Assembly (NCBI GenBank): GCA_012271135.1 | Contig: JAAXGZ010000026.1 | Location: 24,247-88,246, forward strand | Length of the DNA: 64,000 nucleotides | Direction of reading: 5' to 3' | DNA from: Caldilineales bacterium | GTDB lineage: Bacteria > Chloroflexota > Anaerolineae > Caldilineales > Caldilineaceae | In this document: positions 27,352 to 35,768 of the stretch, one piece after another | Numbering within the stretch: position 1 is the first letter of the stretch | How the letters are laid out: every line of letters starts with the position of its first letter | The notes under the pieces: model-generated | The model's database searches: none | What the model saw: the letters and a program-made list of their open reading frames with translations, nothing else | What the model was told of the DNA's origin: nothing | Position numbers and translations under genes: made by a program

Positions 27352-28235
27352 CCGTACCCGCATTGGCGACTCGCCGAACAAACCACGCGTGTTTTGATCC
27401 CGGCACCGCAAGGCAACTGGATGGATTCCGGGACCGCCTGCGCCATGTCAGGATTGCGCTCTGCGACATGGACGACACGCTCTTGGATGGCCGCAAGCGG
27501 TTTCCGCGTCGCACTGAGCAGGCCGTGCGGCGCTGGCTGGACGCCGGGTACGAACTGGTTCTTGCCACGGGCAGGCCTCCCCGAAGGGCCCGCGAAGTCT
27601 CGGAATGGCTCAACTTGAGGCCCATGATCTGCTACAACGGCTGCTGGATCGAGCACCAGCGGCATGTTCAGTACCGTCGACAGATGTCGCGCGAGACTAC
27701 ACAAGCTGTTATCAGATGCCTGTTGGACGCCTGCCCGGATCTGTGGATTGGAATTGAATCCCACGACGTTCTCTATGCCGCTCAACCCCAGGACCGTTGG
27801 CCTCAGGCCATCCTGTGCGATCCCGTGGACTTGGATGTCGAAGCCGCGAAAATCTTCTGCCGCTTCAGCCACCTAACCGAAGCCCAGCTGCAAGCCGTCC
27901 GGTTGACTGCGCCACCAGGCACCCGACTGATGGAATCCGCCAAGTACAACCTCCTGCAGTTCATGGATCAGACAGCCGACAAGGCAGTCGCCGCGGCGTG
28001 GTGGTTGGACCAAAACAGCATGGACATGGACAATTGCATTGCACTTGGGGACGACACCAACGATGTCCGCCTGTTGTCCGAGGCCGCCATCGGCATAGCG
28101 ATGTCGGATGCGGTGCCGGATGCCATTACCTCATCCGACATCACCGTTCGGAATTCAGAATCCGAAGGCGTTGCTGTCGCCCTGACCACCATACTTGAAC
28201 TGGCGGGACCGGCGTGTTCCCCAACGGTCGGATAG
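27348..28235 (+). CDS. Cof-type HAD-IIB phosphatase, copy A
   Basis: The 295-residue HAD hydrolase has the nucleophile pair D40-x-D42 in CDMDDTLLDG, motif II LATGRPPRRAR, and the GDDTNDVRLLSEA motif IV. A C2-type cap lies between, as in Cof sugar-phosphate or nucleotide phosphatases. The gene overlaps the sulfatase by four bases and so is translationally coupled. One reading is sequential removal of sulfate and phosphate from related metabolites. A 60-percent-similar paralogue (visual estimate of shared blocks only) follows 225 bp downstream. Confidence 0.85.
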   Translation: MTVPALATRRTNHACFDPGTARQLDGFRDRLRHVRIALCDMDDTLLDGRKRFPRRTEQAVRRWLDAGYELVLATGRPPRRAREVSEWLNLRPMICYNGCWIEHQRHVQYRRQMSRETTQAVIRCLLDACPDLWIGIESHDVLYAAQPQDRWPQAILCDPVDLDVEAAKIFCRFSHLTEAQLQAVRLTAPPGTRLMESAKYNLLQFMDQTADKAVAAAWWLDQNSMDMDNCIALGDDTNDVRLLSEAAIGIAMSDAVPDAITSSDITVRNSESEGVAVALTTILELAGPACSPTVG

Positions 28236-28460
28236 CTTGTCCGGAAGCGTACATCGTATTTTGCTATGCGAAAACAAGGCGAAGAAAGGCCTTCATGCGG
28301 CCATTGCACAAGTAGTTGGCATTGGTTTTCTGCTTGGTGTCGTCCCTCCCGCCAACAGCCAACACCACCATCGGTCAAGGGTTGTGGAAGTTGATTTCGC
28401 GTTTTGATCGGCATTGGGCTACCGTTGCCTTCAACTTCGCATAATCCGGTGATCGGCGTC

Positions 28461-29282
28461 ATGAAGCAGCAACTGCTCGGGCTGGCTGATCGCTTGGCTC
28501 AGATCAAAGTGGTCCTGTGCGACCTTGACCACACACTGCTCGACGCTGATCGGCAGGTTCCTCCCGACACCGATGGCCTTTTGGATCGGTGGTTGTCGGC
28601 CGGGTACGCATTTGTCATTGCCACGGGCAGGGAGCCTCGCCGTGCCCGCAACCTTTCCCCGGTTCTGGACCAGTGTCCCTTGATTTGCTACAACGGCACT
28701 TGGATCGAACATCTTGGCGATGTCAAGTACACGCGGCCGATGTCCCGTGACCTGACTAGATCTGCAGTCGAGTGCCTCAGGCGGACGAATCCGAATGCCT
28801 GGATTGGCCTGGAGATTAACGATCGGTTGTACGCCCCAAAGCCGTTTGGTCGTTGGAGCGACGCGATCGCCGCTGATCCAACCGCCATCCACGCCGAAGC
28901 CTTCAAGGTGTTCTGTCCCAAGAGTCAGCTGTCGTCCAACGAGGCGGACCGTGTTCGCACATCGGTGCCGCCAGGTACATGCCTTTGGATCTCCGACGAC
29001 TATGATGTAGTGCAGTTTGAAGACGCAATCTGGGCGGACAAGTCCGTGGGAGCCGCCTGGTTGCTGGATCAATGGAACCTGGATCTTGCCCGCTGCATGG
29101 CGCTGGGCGACGAAACCAACGACCTAACCATGGTGTCCCGGTCCGGCATCGGCATCGCCATGTCGAACTCCAACCCCGAACTCCTGGCTGCAGCCGACCT
29201 GTGCGCGCCCAACCATGACGCGCAAGGGGTCAAGCGCGTGTTGTCCGCTGTCCTTGAACTGCAACCCCAGGCACCTGTCTGA
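28461..29282 (+). CDS. Cof-type HAD-IIB phosphatase, copy B
   Basis: The 273-residue protein mirrors copy A throughout: CDLDHTLLDAD with D21 and D23, IATGREPRRARNL, LICYNGTWIEH, the MSRDLTRS stretch after the cap start, and ALGDETNDLTMVSRSGIGIAMS. A tandem duplication is the simple explanation. I chose ATG at 28461; a TTG at 28404 would add 19 residues without family similarity. Substrates may have diverged, since the two caps differ most. Confidence 0.85.
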   Translation: MKQQLLGLADRLAQIKVVLCDLDHTLLDADRQVPPDTDGLLDRWLSAGYAFVIATGREPRRARNLSPVLDQCPLICYNGTWIEHLGDVKYTRPMSRDLTRSAVECLRRTNPNAWIGLEINDRLYAPKPFGRWSDAIAADPTAIHAEAFKVFCPKSQLSSNEADRVRTSVPPGTCLWISDDYDVVQFEDAIWADKSVGAAWLLDQWNLDLARCMALGDETNDLTMVSRSGIGIAMSNSNPELLAAADLCAPNHDAQGVKRVLSAVLELQPQAPV

Positions 29283-29387
29283 CCAGTCGGTGCCGGCCGG
29301 ATGCGCACAATGATGGAACGAACTTTCCCGGCGGCCGGGAACTGCAGGCTGCCCTCGCCGAACGAGTCAGACCACGGCACGGACCCG

Positions 29388-30113
29388 ATGCGGACACTGC
29401 ACAAACGACGCGCGGAGGACATTGGAGCCATGTTCTCGGCGATCGCGGACAGGTATGACCTGATGAACGCCATCATGACCGGGGGCCGGGATCGGGATTG
29501 GCGCCGGCGCGTAGTCGATCTGTGTCATCCCGAACCGGGCCAGCGAATACTTGACCTGGGAACCGGAACCGGCGAGCTGGCACTGACCTTTGGGCGAGCC
29601 GCCTCCGGGCTCGACATCTGGGCATCCGACGTATCGATGGAGATGATGTCCCTGGCCCAAGCCAAACCTGGAGCTGCACCGATACGGTTTGTCCAGGCGG
29701 ATGCACTCCAGCTGCCGTTGCAGGACAACCACTTCGATGTCGTGGTCTCTGCATTTCTGATGCGGAATCTTCCGGATCCCGTGGCGGCCGTGCGGGAGCA
29801 GGTGCGGTTGTTGAAACCGGGAGGCCGGCTTGTGTTCATGGAGATCGTGCCTCCCGAATTCACGTGGCTGGGCAGTGCCTACAAGCTCTTCATGTTTTCG
29901 GTGGTTCCCCGTCTGGGCCGCCTGCTTTCGGGGTCTGCAACCGCCTACACCTATTTGCCCTCGAGCACCCAGGTGTACGAGTCTCCATTTGAGATGCTGA
30001 GCCTGCTGAGGAGAGCGGGCCTGAGGCAGACAGCCTTCGCCACTTGCATGGCGAACACCATTTCGATTCACCATGGCCGCAAGCCAACTCTGGCCGACGA
30101 GCACCAGTCTTGA
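29388..30113 (+). CDS. ubiE: Demethylmenaquinone methyltransferase, UbiE/MenG type
   Basis: The 241-residue SAM methyltransferase has MFSAIADRYDLMN, ILDLGTGTGELAL (motif I), FVQADALQLPLQDNHFDVV, MRNLPDP and LVFMEIVPPEF in the UbiE order. It should methylate demethylmenaquinone to menaquinone, fitting a menaquinone-using bacterium. The start at ATG 29388 (MRTLHKRRAEDIG) matches the family; an upstream start at 29301 adds 29 unmatched residues. Its TGA overlaps the likely TTG start of the next methyltransferase. Confidence 0.88.
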   Translation: MRTLHKRRAEDIGAMFSAIADRYDLMNAIMTGGRDRDWRRRVVDLCHPEPGQRILDLGTGTGELALTFGRAASGLDIWASDVSMEMMSLAQAKPGAAPIRFVQADALQLPLQDNHFDVVVSAFLMRNLPDPVAAVREQVRLLKPGGRLVFMEIVPPEFTWLGSAYKLFMFSVVPRLGRLLSGSATAYTYLPSSTQVYESPFEMLSLLRRAGLRQTAFATCMANTISIHHGRKPTLADEHQS

Positions 30114-30871
30114 GCCGTGAACTGGCCTCCAAAAGGGGGATTCCGAGCTTGGTTTGGGGAGTCGGCCAGCAACGCAGGCTCGACTTGGTCGTCGATGCCC
30201 TGAAACTTGATGCCAACCAGCCGCGCCGGCGGCTGTTGGTCAACGGCTGCGGAGTCGGTGCATACGCAAAACATATGAGCCCGTACTTCGGCTGCGTTGA
30301 CGCACTGGACATCGAGCCGTCCTACCTGAAGCAGGCCCGCGCAAGTCAAGCAGACCTGGTCTGCGTCCTGTCCCAGTGCGAGAGGTTGCCGTTTCCGAGT
30401 CAACACTTCGACGTGGTGTTCAGCCATGAAGTGCTGGAACACGTGGATGACGACCGCCGGGCCATGGGCGAGATGGCCCGCGTGGTGAAGCCCGATGGAT
30501 ACATTGTCCTGTTCGCACCCAATCGGTGGTTCCCATTTGAGACGCACGGCTGCTGGTGGCAAGGTCGCTACTACTTCGGCAACATTCCGTTCGTCAATTA
30601 TCTGCCGCGGCAGTACCGGGACTTCCTTGCTCCACACGTGCGGACCTACGATCGGCGCGACCTTCGCCGGTTGTGGTCCAACCTGCCTCTGCGGATCGCC
30701 ACTTGGCAAACCGTGCCCCCGGCCTTGGACGCACTCGGCCACGCGCTGCCGTGGCTGCCGGCCGGCCTTCCGCAGGCAATGATGCAGTTGTCCCGGCCAC
30801 CTTTTGATCTGATGGGCCTGAGCCACTTCGTGGTTTTGCAACCGGCAGCCGGGCCGTGCTCCGTGGATTGA
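30110..30871 (+). CDS. SAM-dependent class I methyltransferase
   Basis: The protein of about 253 residues has a class I methyltransferase fold: LLVNGCGVGAYAKHM (a degenerate motif I), VDALDIEPSYL, FDVVFSHEVLEHVDDD, and RVVKPDGYIVLFAPNRWFPFETHG. The FSHEVLEH block is typical of methyltransferase-11 proteins acting on lipids or glycans. I place the start at a TTG overlapping the UbiE stop; a TTG at 30044 within ubiE is also open. The substrate is unknown. Linkage to ubiE could be incidental. Confidence 0.75.
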   Translation: MSRELASKRGIPSLVWGVGQQRRLDLVVDALKLDANQPRRRLLVNGCGVGAYAKHMSPYFGCVDALDIEPSYLKQARASQADLVCVLSQCERLPFPSQHFDVVFSHEVLEHVDDDRRAMGEMARVVKPDGYIVLFAPNRWFPFETHGCWWQGRYYFGNIPFVNYLPRQYRDFLAPHVRTYDRRDLRRLWSNLPLRIATWQTVPPALDALGHALPWLPAGLPQAMMQLSRPPFDLMGLSHFVVLQPAAGPCSVD

Positions 30872-30936
30872 CCCGATGGCCTTTTCGTCTCACACGCGCA
30901 TCGATTGCGAAGTGACCGGCGGGGGTTAGGCGAATC

Positions 30937-33900
30937 GTGCGCACTCTGTCCCCTGCATCCCTGGTTCTGTTGCAGCGCCGACGCCGCGCCCGCGCCAGAC
31001 GGAACCGGCCGCGTCATGTGGCGACCGGAATGCAAACCGGATTCTGGCTGCTCATGCTGACTGGGGCATTCGCCATGGTTCTGGCCGTGGCCATGACCGG
31101 CGCCGGTTTGCGGATGTATTCGTACTACGCGGACCAACTGACCGACATTGGCTCGCTGACCGCATGGGAGGAGGAATTCCAGTCGGTACGGATCTACGAT
31201 CGAACCGGAGAGCACCTGCTGCTGATCAGCCTCGATCCAAGACCCTTCAGTGGCGATCGCACATACGTCGCGCTGGAGGACATGTCCCCGTGGATTTGGA
31301 AATCGGCGGTAGCCATGGAGGATCGCACCTACTGGACCAATCCCGGCATTTCCCTGCGTGGCATCACGAGGGCATTCCTGTCCAACCTGACCGGTGGCGA
31401 AGTACAGGGCGGTTCCTCCATCACGCAGCAACTGATCAAGAACGTGGCGATTCCGGTTGAGCAGCGGGCCCAGCGCAGCTATGCGCGGAAGATCAAGGAA
31501 CTGATCCTGGCAATGGAGCTGACGCGCCGCCATAGCAAGGAACAGATCCTCGAGTGGTATCTGAACTTCAACTTCTACGGCAATCTCGCCTACGGCATCG
31601 AAGCCGCCAGTCATGTCTACTTTGACAAGGACAGCGCGGATCTTTCGCTGGCCGAGGCGTCGATGCTGGCCCTGATCCCCCAGTACCAGGCGCTCAATCC
31701 CTACTTCAGTCCGGAACGGGCCAAGGAACGACAGGGCATCACGCTCAACGGCATGGTGGATGCAGGCTACATCACCCAGGCGGAGGCGGATGCCGCCTTC
31801 GCCGAGGAGCTTGTCTATGCCAGCGGTGCCGCCGAGCGGTTCGACCTGCGCCTGGCTCCCCACTTCAGCATCTACGTGTTGGAGGAACTCCAGCGCAAGT
31901 TCAACACCGTGGCCGAGCCTTTCTACATATGGAAACACGGTTTGTCGGTCCGCTCCACGCTCGACTTGGACCTGCACAGATTTGCGGAAGAGACGAGCCG
32001 CGACACTGTTCGGCGCTTGGCCGACGCCGGCAAGAACGTGTCGAACGCCTCGGTTGTAGCCATCGAACCGGAATCGGGTGAAATCCTGGTCATGATGGGT
32101 TCCCTGGATTACGAGGACCGGACTATCGACGGGCAGGTCAATGTATCCCTGGCCGATCGGCAGCCCGGTTCGAGCTTCAAGCCGTATGTCTACATCGCGG
32201 GACTGGAAAACGGAATGACAGCTGCCGAAATGCTGTTGGACGTGCGCACCCCGTTCGAACTGGAAAACGACAGCATCTACGTACCTGAGAATTTCGATCG
32301 GCAATACCACGGTCCGGTTTCGCTGCGCACGGCCCTGGCGAGGTCCTACAACATTCCCAGCATCAAGATCATGGACAAGGTGGGTGTGGGGGACGCCATT
32401 CGCACATCGCACCGACTTGGCATCACCGGTCTGAACCGCGGCTCGCAGTTCTATGGCCTAAGCCTGGTTCTGGGAGGTGGCGAGATTGCCCTGCTGGACC
32501 ATACGTACGCCTACGGCGTGCTCGGCAACCGCGGCGTGATGGCCGGACAACCGGTACCGGTGGCAGATCAGAAGGCCGGTTTTCGCACGATCGATCCCGT
32601 GTCTATCCTGGAGGTTTCCGACGCCGACGGCAACGTGCTCCACTCCATGGGCGAACCAACCAAGGCCACCGTCCTATCGCCTCAAATCCACTACATTGTC
32701 ACCGACATCCTTTCCGACGATCAGGCACGGGCCCTGGCCTTTGGATATCAGTCCGATTTAACCCTGCGCGACCGGCCGGTAGCAGCCAAGACCGGCACGA
32801 CCAACAACATCCGGGACGCGTGGGCTCTGGGCTACACGCCACAGTTGGCAGTTGGGATCTGGCTCGGCAACACGGACAACACACCGATGGAGGCACTGTC
32901 GGGCCTGACCGGCGCCGGACCCATTTGGAACGCGGTCATGAACGAGTACCACAAGGACAAGCCAGTCCAGTGGTACGAACTGCCTCCCGGCATTGTGCGC
33001 AGCCTGGTCTGCATTCCCAGCGGATTGAAACCCACCGATGCCTGCCAGGCACAGCGCTGGGAGATGTTCGTTGAAGGGACGGAACCCACACGCCCCGACA
33101 ACATTTGGCAGGGATTTGAGATCAACACGCAGACCGGAGAACTGGCGGATGCCTCGACATTGCCCGAGAACCGGGAGACGCGCTATTTCCAAATTCTACC
33201 CCTGGAAGCACAGGACTGGGCTGCGGAGAGCGGCTTGCCCCAGCCACCTACAGCCAATCTGCCAACCGCCCGCACGAACGCAGCGGGCACCCTGGCCATC
33301 ACATCGCCGGGTTCTGCGCTGTATCTGCGCCGGGACTTTCCGGTTACCGGCTTCGTCTCGGATTCCAACGTATCCGACTGGCATCTGGAGTTGGGACCTG
33401 CCGATTTCAGCTCGCCGGCATCCGTGCTGGCCAACGGCAGCGGCAGAACACTCGACGATTCCCTGGCCCATGTGCATTCCTGGGACTGGCCGGACGGCCT
33501 CTACAACTTGGCGTTGGTAGCCCGGTACCGCAGCGGCATCGTGGAACGCGTGGCTGTGCCCTTGGTTCTGGACAACACCCGACCCGAGGCTGCCACGGCT
33601 GCTCCTGAGCCCAATGCAGTTTTTATCGAAGGCGAGGATGAGCAGGTCAACATCCACGTCACTGCCTTTGACGAGGGATCGATCGATCGCGTCGAGTTCT
33701 GGATCAACGACGAGTTGGTCAAGGCTAGTTCGGTGGCTCCCTTCAACGAACGATGGAAGATTGAAATGCGGGATGTGCCCTTGGAACAACTGAACCGCCC
33801 GCCGGTCCAAGGCGTCAAGCAGGTGACCGATGAAGATACTGGCCAGATTCTGGGGGAGGTACAGGTCATCCTGGAGGAAACCATCGACTGGCTACCCGAC

Positions 33901-34095
33901 TTCGACAGTGACGACGCCCGCATCAAGCGCGGTCGCATGCGCCGGTTCGACAACGGCTTTGGCGCGATCTACACGGCCGGTGGTTTCTATTTGGAACGGG
34001 TGGCGCTACAGATAAAGGTGTACGACAGGGCCGGCAACAAAACCGAAACCGAAACGCAGTACTTCTATGTCCACCACGCGGATCCGGATCAATAG
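30937..34095 (+). CDS. Class A penicillin-binding protein (PBP1A type) with Ig-like C-terminal extension
   Basis: The 1052-residue bifunctional peptidoglycan synthase has a basic cytosolic tail, one membrane helix (about 35-60), then a GT51 glycosyltransferase domain with E128 in AMEDRTYW and GGSSITQQLIKN. The transpeptidase domain shows S412-x-x-K415 (GSSFKPY), S470-Y-N472 and K618-TGT. The last 300 residues are outside the catalytic core and include Ig/fibronectin-like strands such as VNIHVTAFDEGSIDRVEFWIND. It starts at GTG. It polymerises and crosslinks the cell wall, so the organism has peptidoglycan. Confidence 0.93.
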   Translation: MRTLSPASLVLLQRRRRARARRNRPRHVATGMQTGFWLLMLTGAFAMVLAVAMTGAGLRMYSYYADQLTDIGSLTAWEEEFQSVRIYDRTGEHLLLISLDPRPFSGDRTYVALEDMSPWIWKSAVAMEDRTYWTNPGISLRGITRAFLSNLTGGEVQGGSSITQQLIKNVAIPVEQRAQRSYARKIKELILAMELTRRHSKEQILEWYLNFNFYGNLAYGIEAASHVYFDKDSADLSLAEASMLALIPQYQALNPYFSPERAKERQGITLNGMVDAGYITQAEADAAFAEELVYASGAAERFDLRLAPHFSIYVLEELQRKFNTVAEPFYIWKHGLSVRSTLDLDLHRFAEETSRDTVRRLADAGKNVSNASVVAIEPESGEILVMMGSLDYEDRTIDGQVNVSLADRQPGSSFKPYVYIAGLENGMTAAEMLLDVRTPFELENDSIYVPENFDRQYHGPVSLRTALARSYNIPSIKIMDKVGVGDAIRTSHRLGITGLNRGSQFYGLSLVLGGGEIALLDHTYAYGVLGNRGVMAGQPVPVADQKAGFRTIDPVSILEVSDADGNVLHSMGEPTKATVLSPQIHYIVTDILSDDQARALAFGYQSDLTLRDRPVAAKTGTTNNIRDAWALGYTPQLAVGIWLGNTDNTPMEALSGLTGAGPIWNAVMNEYHKDKPVQWYELPPGIVRSLVCIPSGLKPTDACQAQRWEMFVEGTEPTRPDNIWQGFEINTQTGELADASTLPENRETRYFQILPLEAQDWAAESGLPQPPTANLPTARTNAAGTLAITSPGSALYLRRDFPVTGFVSDSNVSDWHLELGPADFSSPASVLANGSGRTLDDSLAHVHSWDWPDGLYNLALVARYRSGIVERVAVPLVLDNTRPEAATAAPEPNAVFIEGEDEQVNIHVTAFDEGSIDRVEFWINDELVKASSVAPFNERWKIEMRDVPLEQLNRPPVQGVKQVTDEDTGQILGEVQVILEETIDWLPDFDSDDARIKRGRMRRFDNGFGAIYTAGGFYLERVALQIKVYDRAGNKTETETQYFYVHHADPDQ

Positions 34096-34115
34096 TCCGA
34101 TCCCAGGGATTGGGG

Positions 34116-35318
34116 CTACCGCGCCTCCAGAACCGGCAACTGCCTTGCTTTGCCTTCCAATTCGAGTGTCCAGGCAGCGGACCATCCCAGGTAGTCGCCC
34201 CGGCGGATGCGAATCCATTCGTTGTCGGTTGACCGGCCCAGCGCTTCCAATTCCTCTCCGGCCAGGAGCAATGTCAGAGAGTAGGCATTGGGATCCGGTC
34301 TGCGCCGGAGGTGCACCCGGGGATAGGCGGTACGTGCCGCCAAGACAACCGGGGTCGGCTGTGGAACGGGCGTGGTAGTTGGCTGGACAATCGGAATTGG
34401 CGTGATGACCGGCACCGGTACCGATGCTTGTGTGGTGGCTTCGGCCGCGGCCGCCCGGTTGTTGGCCGCCGCTACGTAGAGGTTCCAGGCCGTCAGCAAG
34501 GCCAGTGCAACCACGATAATGATATTGAACGGCTGTTGGCCTGTTGGTGCGACCTGCTCTGGAACTCGGACTGGAGGTTTGGGAGCGCGTTCTTGGACCC
34601 CGGCGGATTTCCGCGGAACTGCGTAGTCCGGGAGCTTGAAGCCAATCCCGTCACGACGTGCCTGTTCCAGAAGTGAATCTACATTCAGGAACACTCCCCG
34701 CAACTCTGGCAATCGATAGGCGGGCACCCTCCAGAGTTGGCGCAGGGAATCAAACCGCAGCTCCTCTGCTGGCAGAACTGCCAGCAATTTTCGGCGCAAC
34801 CGAGCTTGGCGGGTGCGGTCCGGCACAGGTCGGAATTCAACCGAGCCGTCCACCACCTTCAGGACGTCAAGGACTTCCAGTCGCTCGGATATTTGACTAA
34901 GGCCATGGAAATTGGGTGTTTCCGGAGTCCACCGGCCGGCACCGCAGCCGCTCTCCGACGGTGTTGCGAATCGACGGCCGGCCTCCCGCATGCCGCGGAC
35001 ACCGGCATCGTACCGTTCCCGCCGGACAGGATCGGACAGGACGGCCCAAGCATCCTCTATCTTCCTGCGTAAACTCTCAACAACGTCTGGATTTTTTTTA
35101 CCAAACTGGTCCAGCCGGACCATCCATGATCGATAAGCAACCCTGATCTCTTCATGGGAGGCATCCAACGGCACTTCCAGCACGTCGTAGTGGAGTGCGT
35201 GCCCTGTACGGCGCTTTCGAAGGATCCTGGCCCATAGCCGATCAGCTTCCGCCTCGGTTGCCAACCCCTTTGGAGGCACCTTGTGGACCGTCGCCGTGGC
35301 TTGGCCGCGTCCGACCAT
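34116..35318 (-). CDS. Membrane protein with degenerate J domain and SH3-like tail
   Basis: The 400-residue protein combines three parts. Residues 42-105 look like a DnaJ J domain (HYDVLEVPLDASHEEIRVAYR ends at helix II; AWAVLSDPVRRERYD closes it), but the HPD tripeptide is replaced by D-Q-F. A single membrane helix (about 264-285) is followed by a Pro/Thr-rich linker. Residues 330-388 form an SH3-like domain (VHLRRRPDPNAYS, GEELEALGRS, EWIRI). The inferred topology is J-like part inside and SH3 outside, perhaps touching peptidoglycan. It is unlikely to stimulate Hsp70. It is convergent with the PBP gene. Confidence 0.8.
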   Translation of the reverse strand: MVGRGQATATVHKVPPKGLATEAEADRLWARILRKRRTGHALHYDVLEVPLDASHEEIRVAYRSWMVRLDQFGKKNPDVVESLRRKIEDAWAVLSDPVRRERYDAGVRGMREAGRRFATPSESGCGAGRWTPETPNFHGLSQISERLEVLDVLKVVDGSVEFRPVPDRTRQARLRRKLLAVLPAEELRFDSLRQLWRVPAYRLPELRGVFLNVDSLLEQARRDGIGFKLPDYAVPRKSAGVQERAPKPPVRVPEQVAPTGQQPFNIIIVVALALLTAWNLYVAAANNRAAAAEATTQASVPVPVITPIPIVQPTTTPVPQPTPVVLAARTAYPRVHLRRRPDPNAYSLTLLLAGEELEALGRSTDNEWIRIRRGDYLGWSAAWTLELEGKARQLPVLEAR

Positions 35319-35339
35319 GGCATGTTTGGCCCGCCACCT

Positions 35340-35726
35340 CTAAGTTTGGGTCAGAGCCCGGTACCCGGCTGCATCCAAAAGGTCCGGATTGTCTGTGCCG
35401 GGCGCCACTTCCAGTTTGAGGAACCAACTGCCATAAGGATCGGAGTTGATCTCCTCGGGATTGTCCAAAAGGGTCCCGTTGACTTCGGTCACCCTGCCCG
35501 CCATGGGCGCGTAGACATCCGCCGCGGCCTTTACCGACTCGACCGTGGCCACGGTCTGCCCGGTTTCGAAGTCCTCGCCCACCTCAGGCAATTCGACAAA
35601 CACCACGTCACTGAGCTGGTCCTGAGCGTAGTCGGTGATGCCAACCGCGACAACATCGCCCTGCTGGTCGCACCACTCATGCGTGGATGCATACCGCAAA
35701 TCGGAGGGGAGTGAAAAACCGGTCAT
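35340..35726 (-). CDS. gcvH: Glycine cleavage system H protein
   Basis: The 128-residue lipoyl carrier shuttles the aminomethyl group between GcvP, GcvT and the lipoamide dehydrogenase. The lipoylated lysine is K66 in TVESVKAAADVYAP, within the hallmark HEW...GITDYAQDQLSDVVFVELPEVG fold. Start ATG 35726 (MTGFSLP) was chosen; the longer frame to 35768 adds 14 residues that would overlap the gcvT stop. It follows gcvT on the same strand. lpd and lipoate ligase are not in the window. Confidence 0.93.
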   Translation of the reverse strand: MTGFSLPSDLRYASTHEWCDQQGDVVAVGITDYAQDQLSDVVFVELPEVGEDFETGQTVATVESVKAAADVYAPMAGRVTEVNGTLLDNPEEINSDPYGSWFLKLEVAPGTDNPDLLDAAGYRALTQT

Positions 35727-35768
35727 AGTGAGATGATGCACTTGGTGGGATGCCAGTTGCCGGCCCAC

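Noticed and set aside
25765..27411. Minus-strand open frame of 548 residues opposite the second sulfatase
   Set aside because: It is a codon-bias shadow of the sulfatase, whose C-x-P-S-R motif and other family blocks are in the plus frame.
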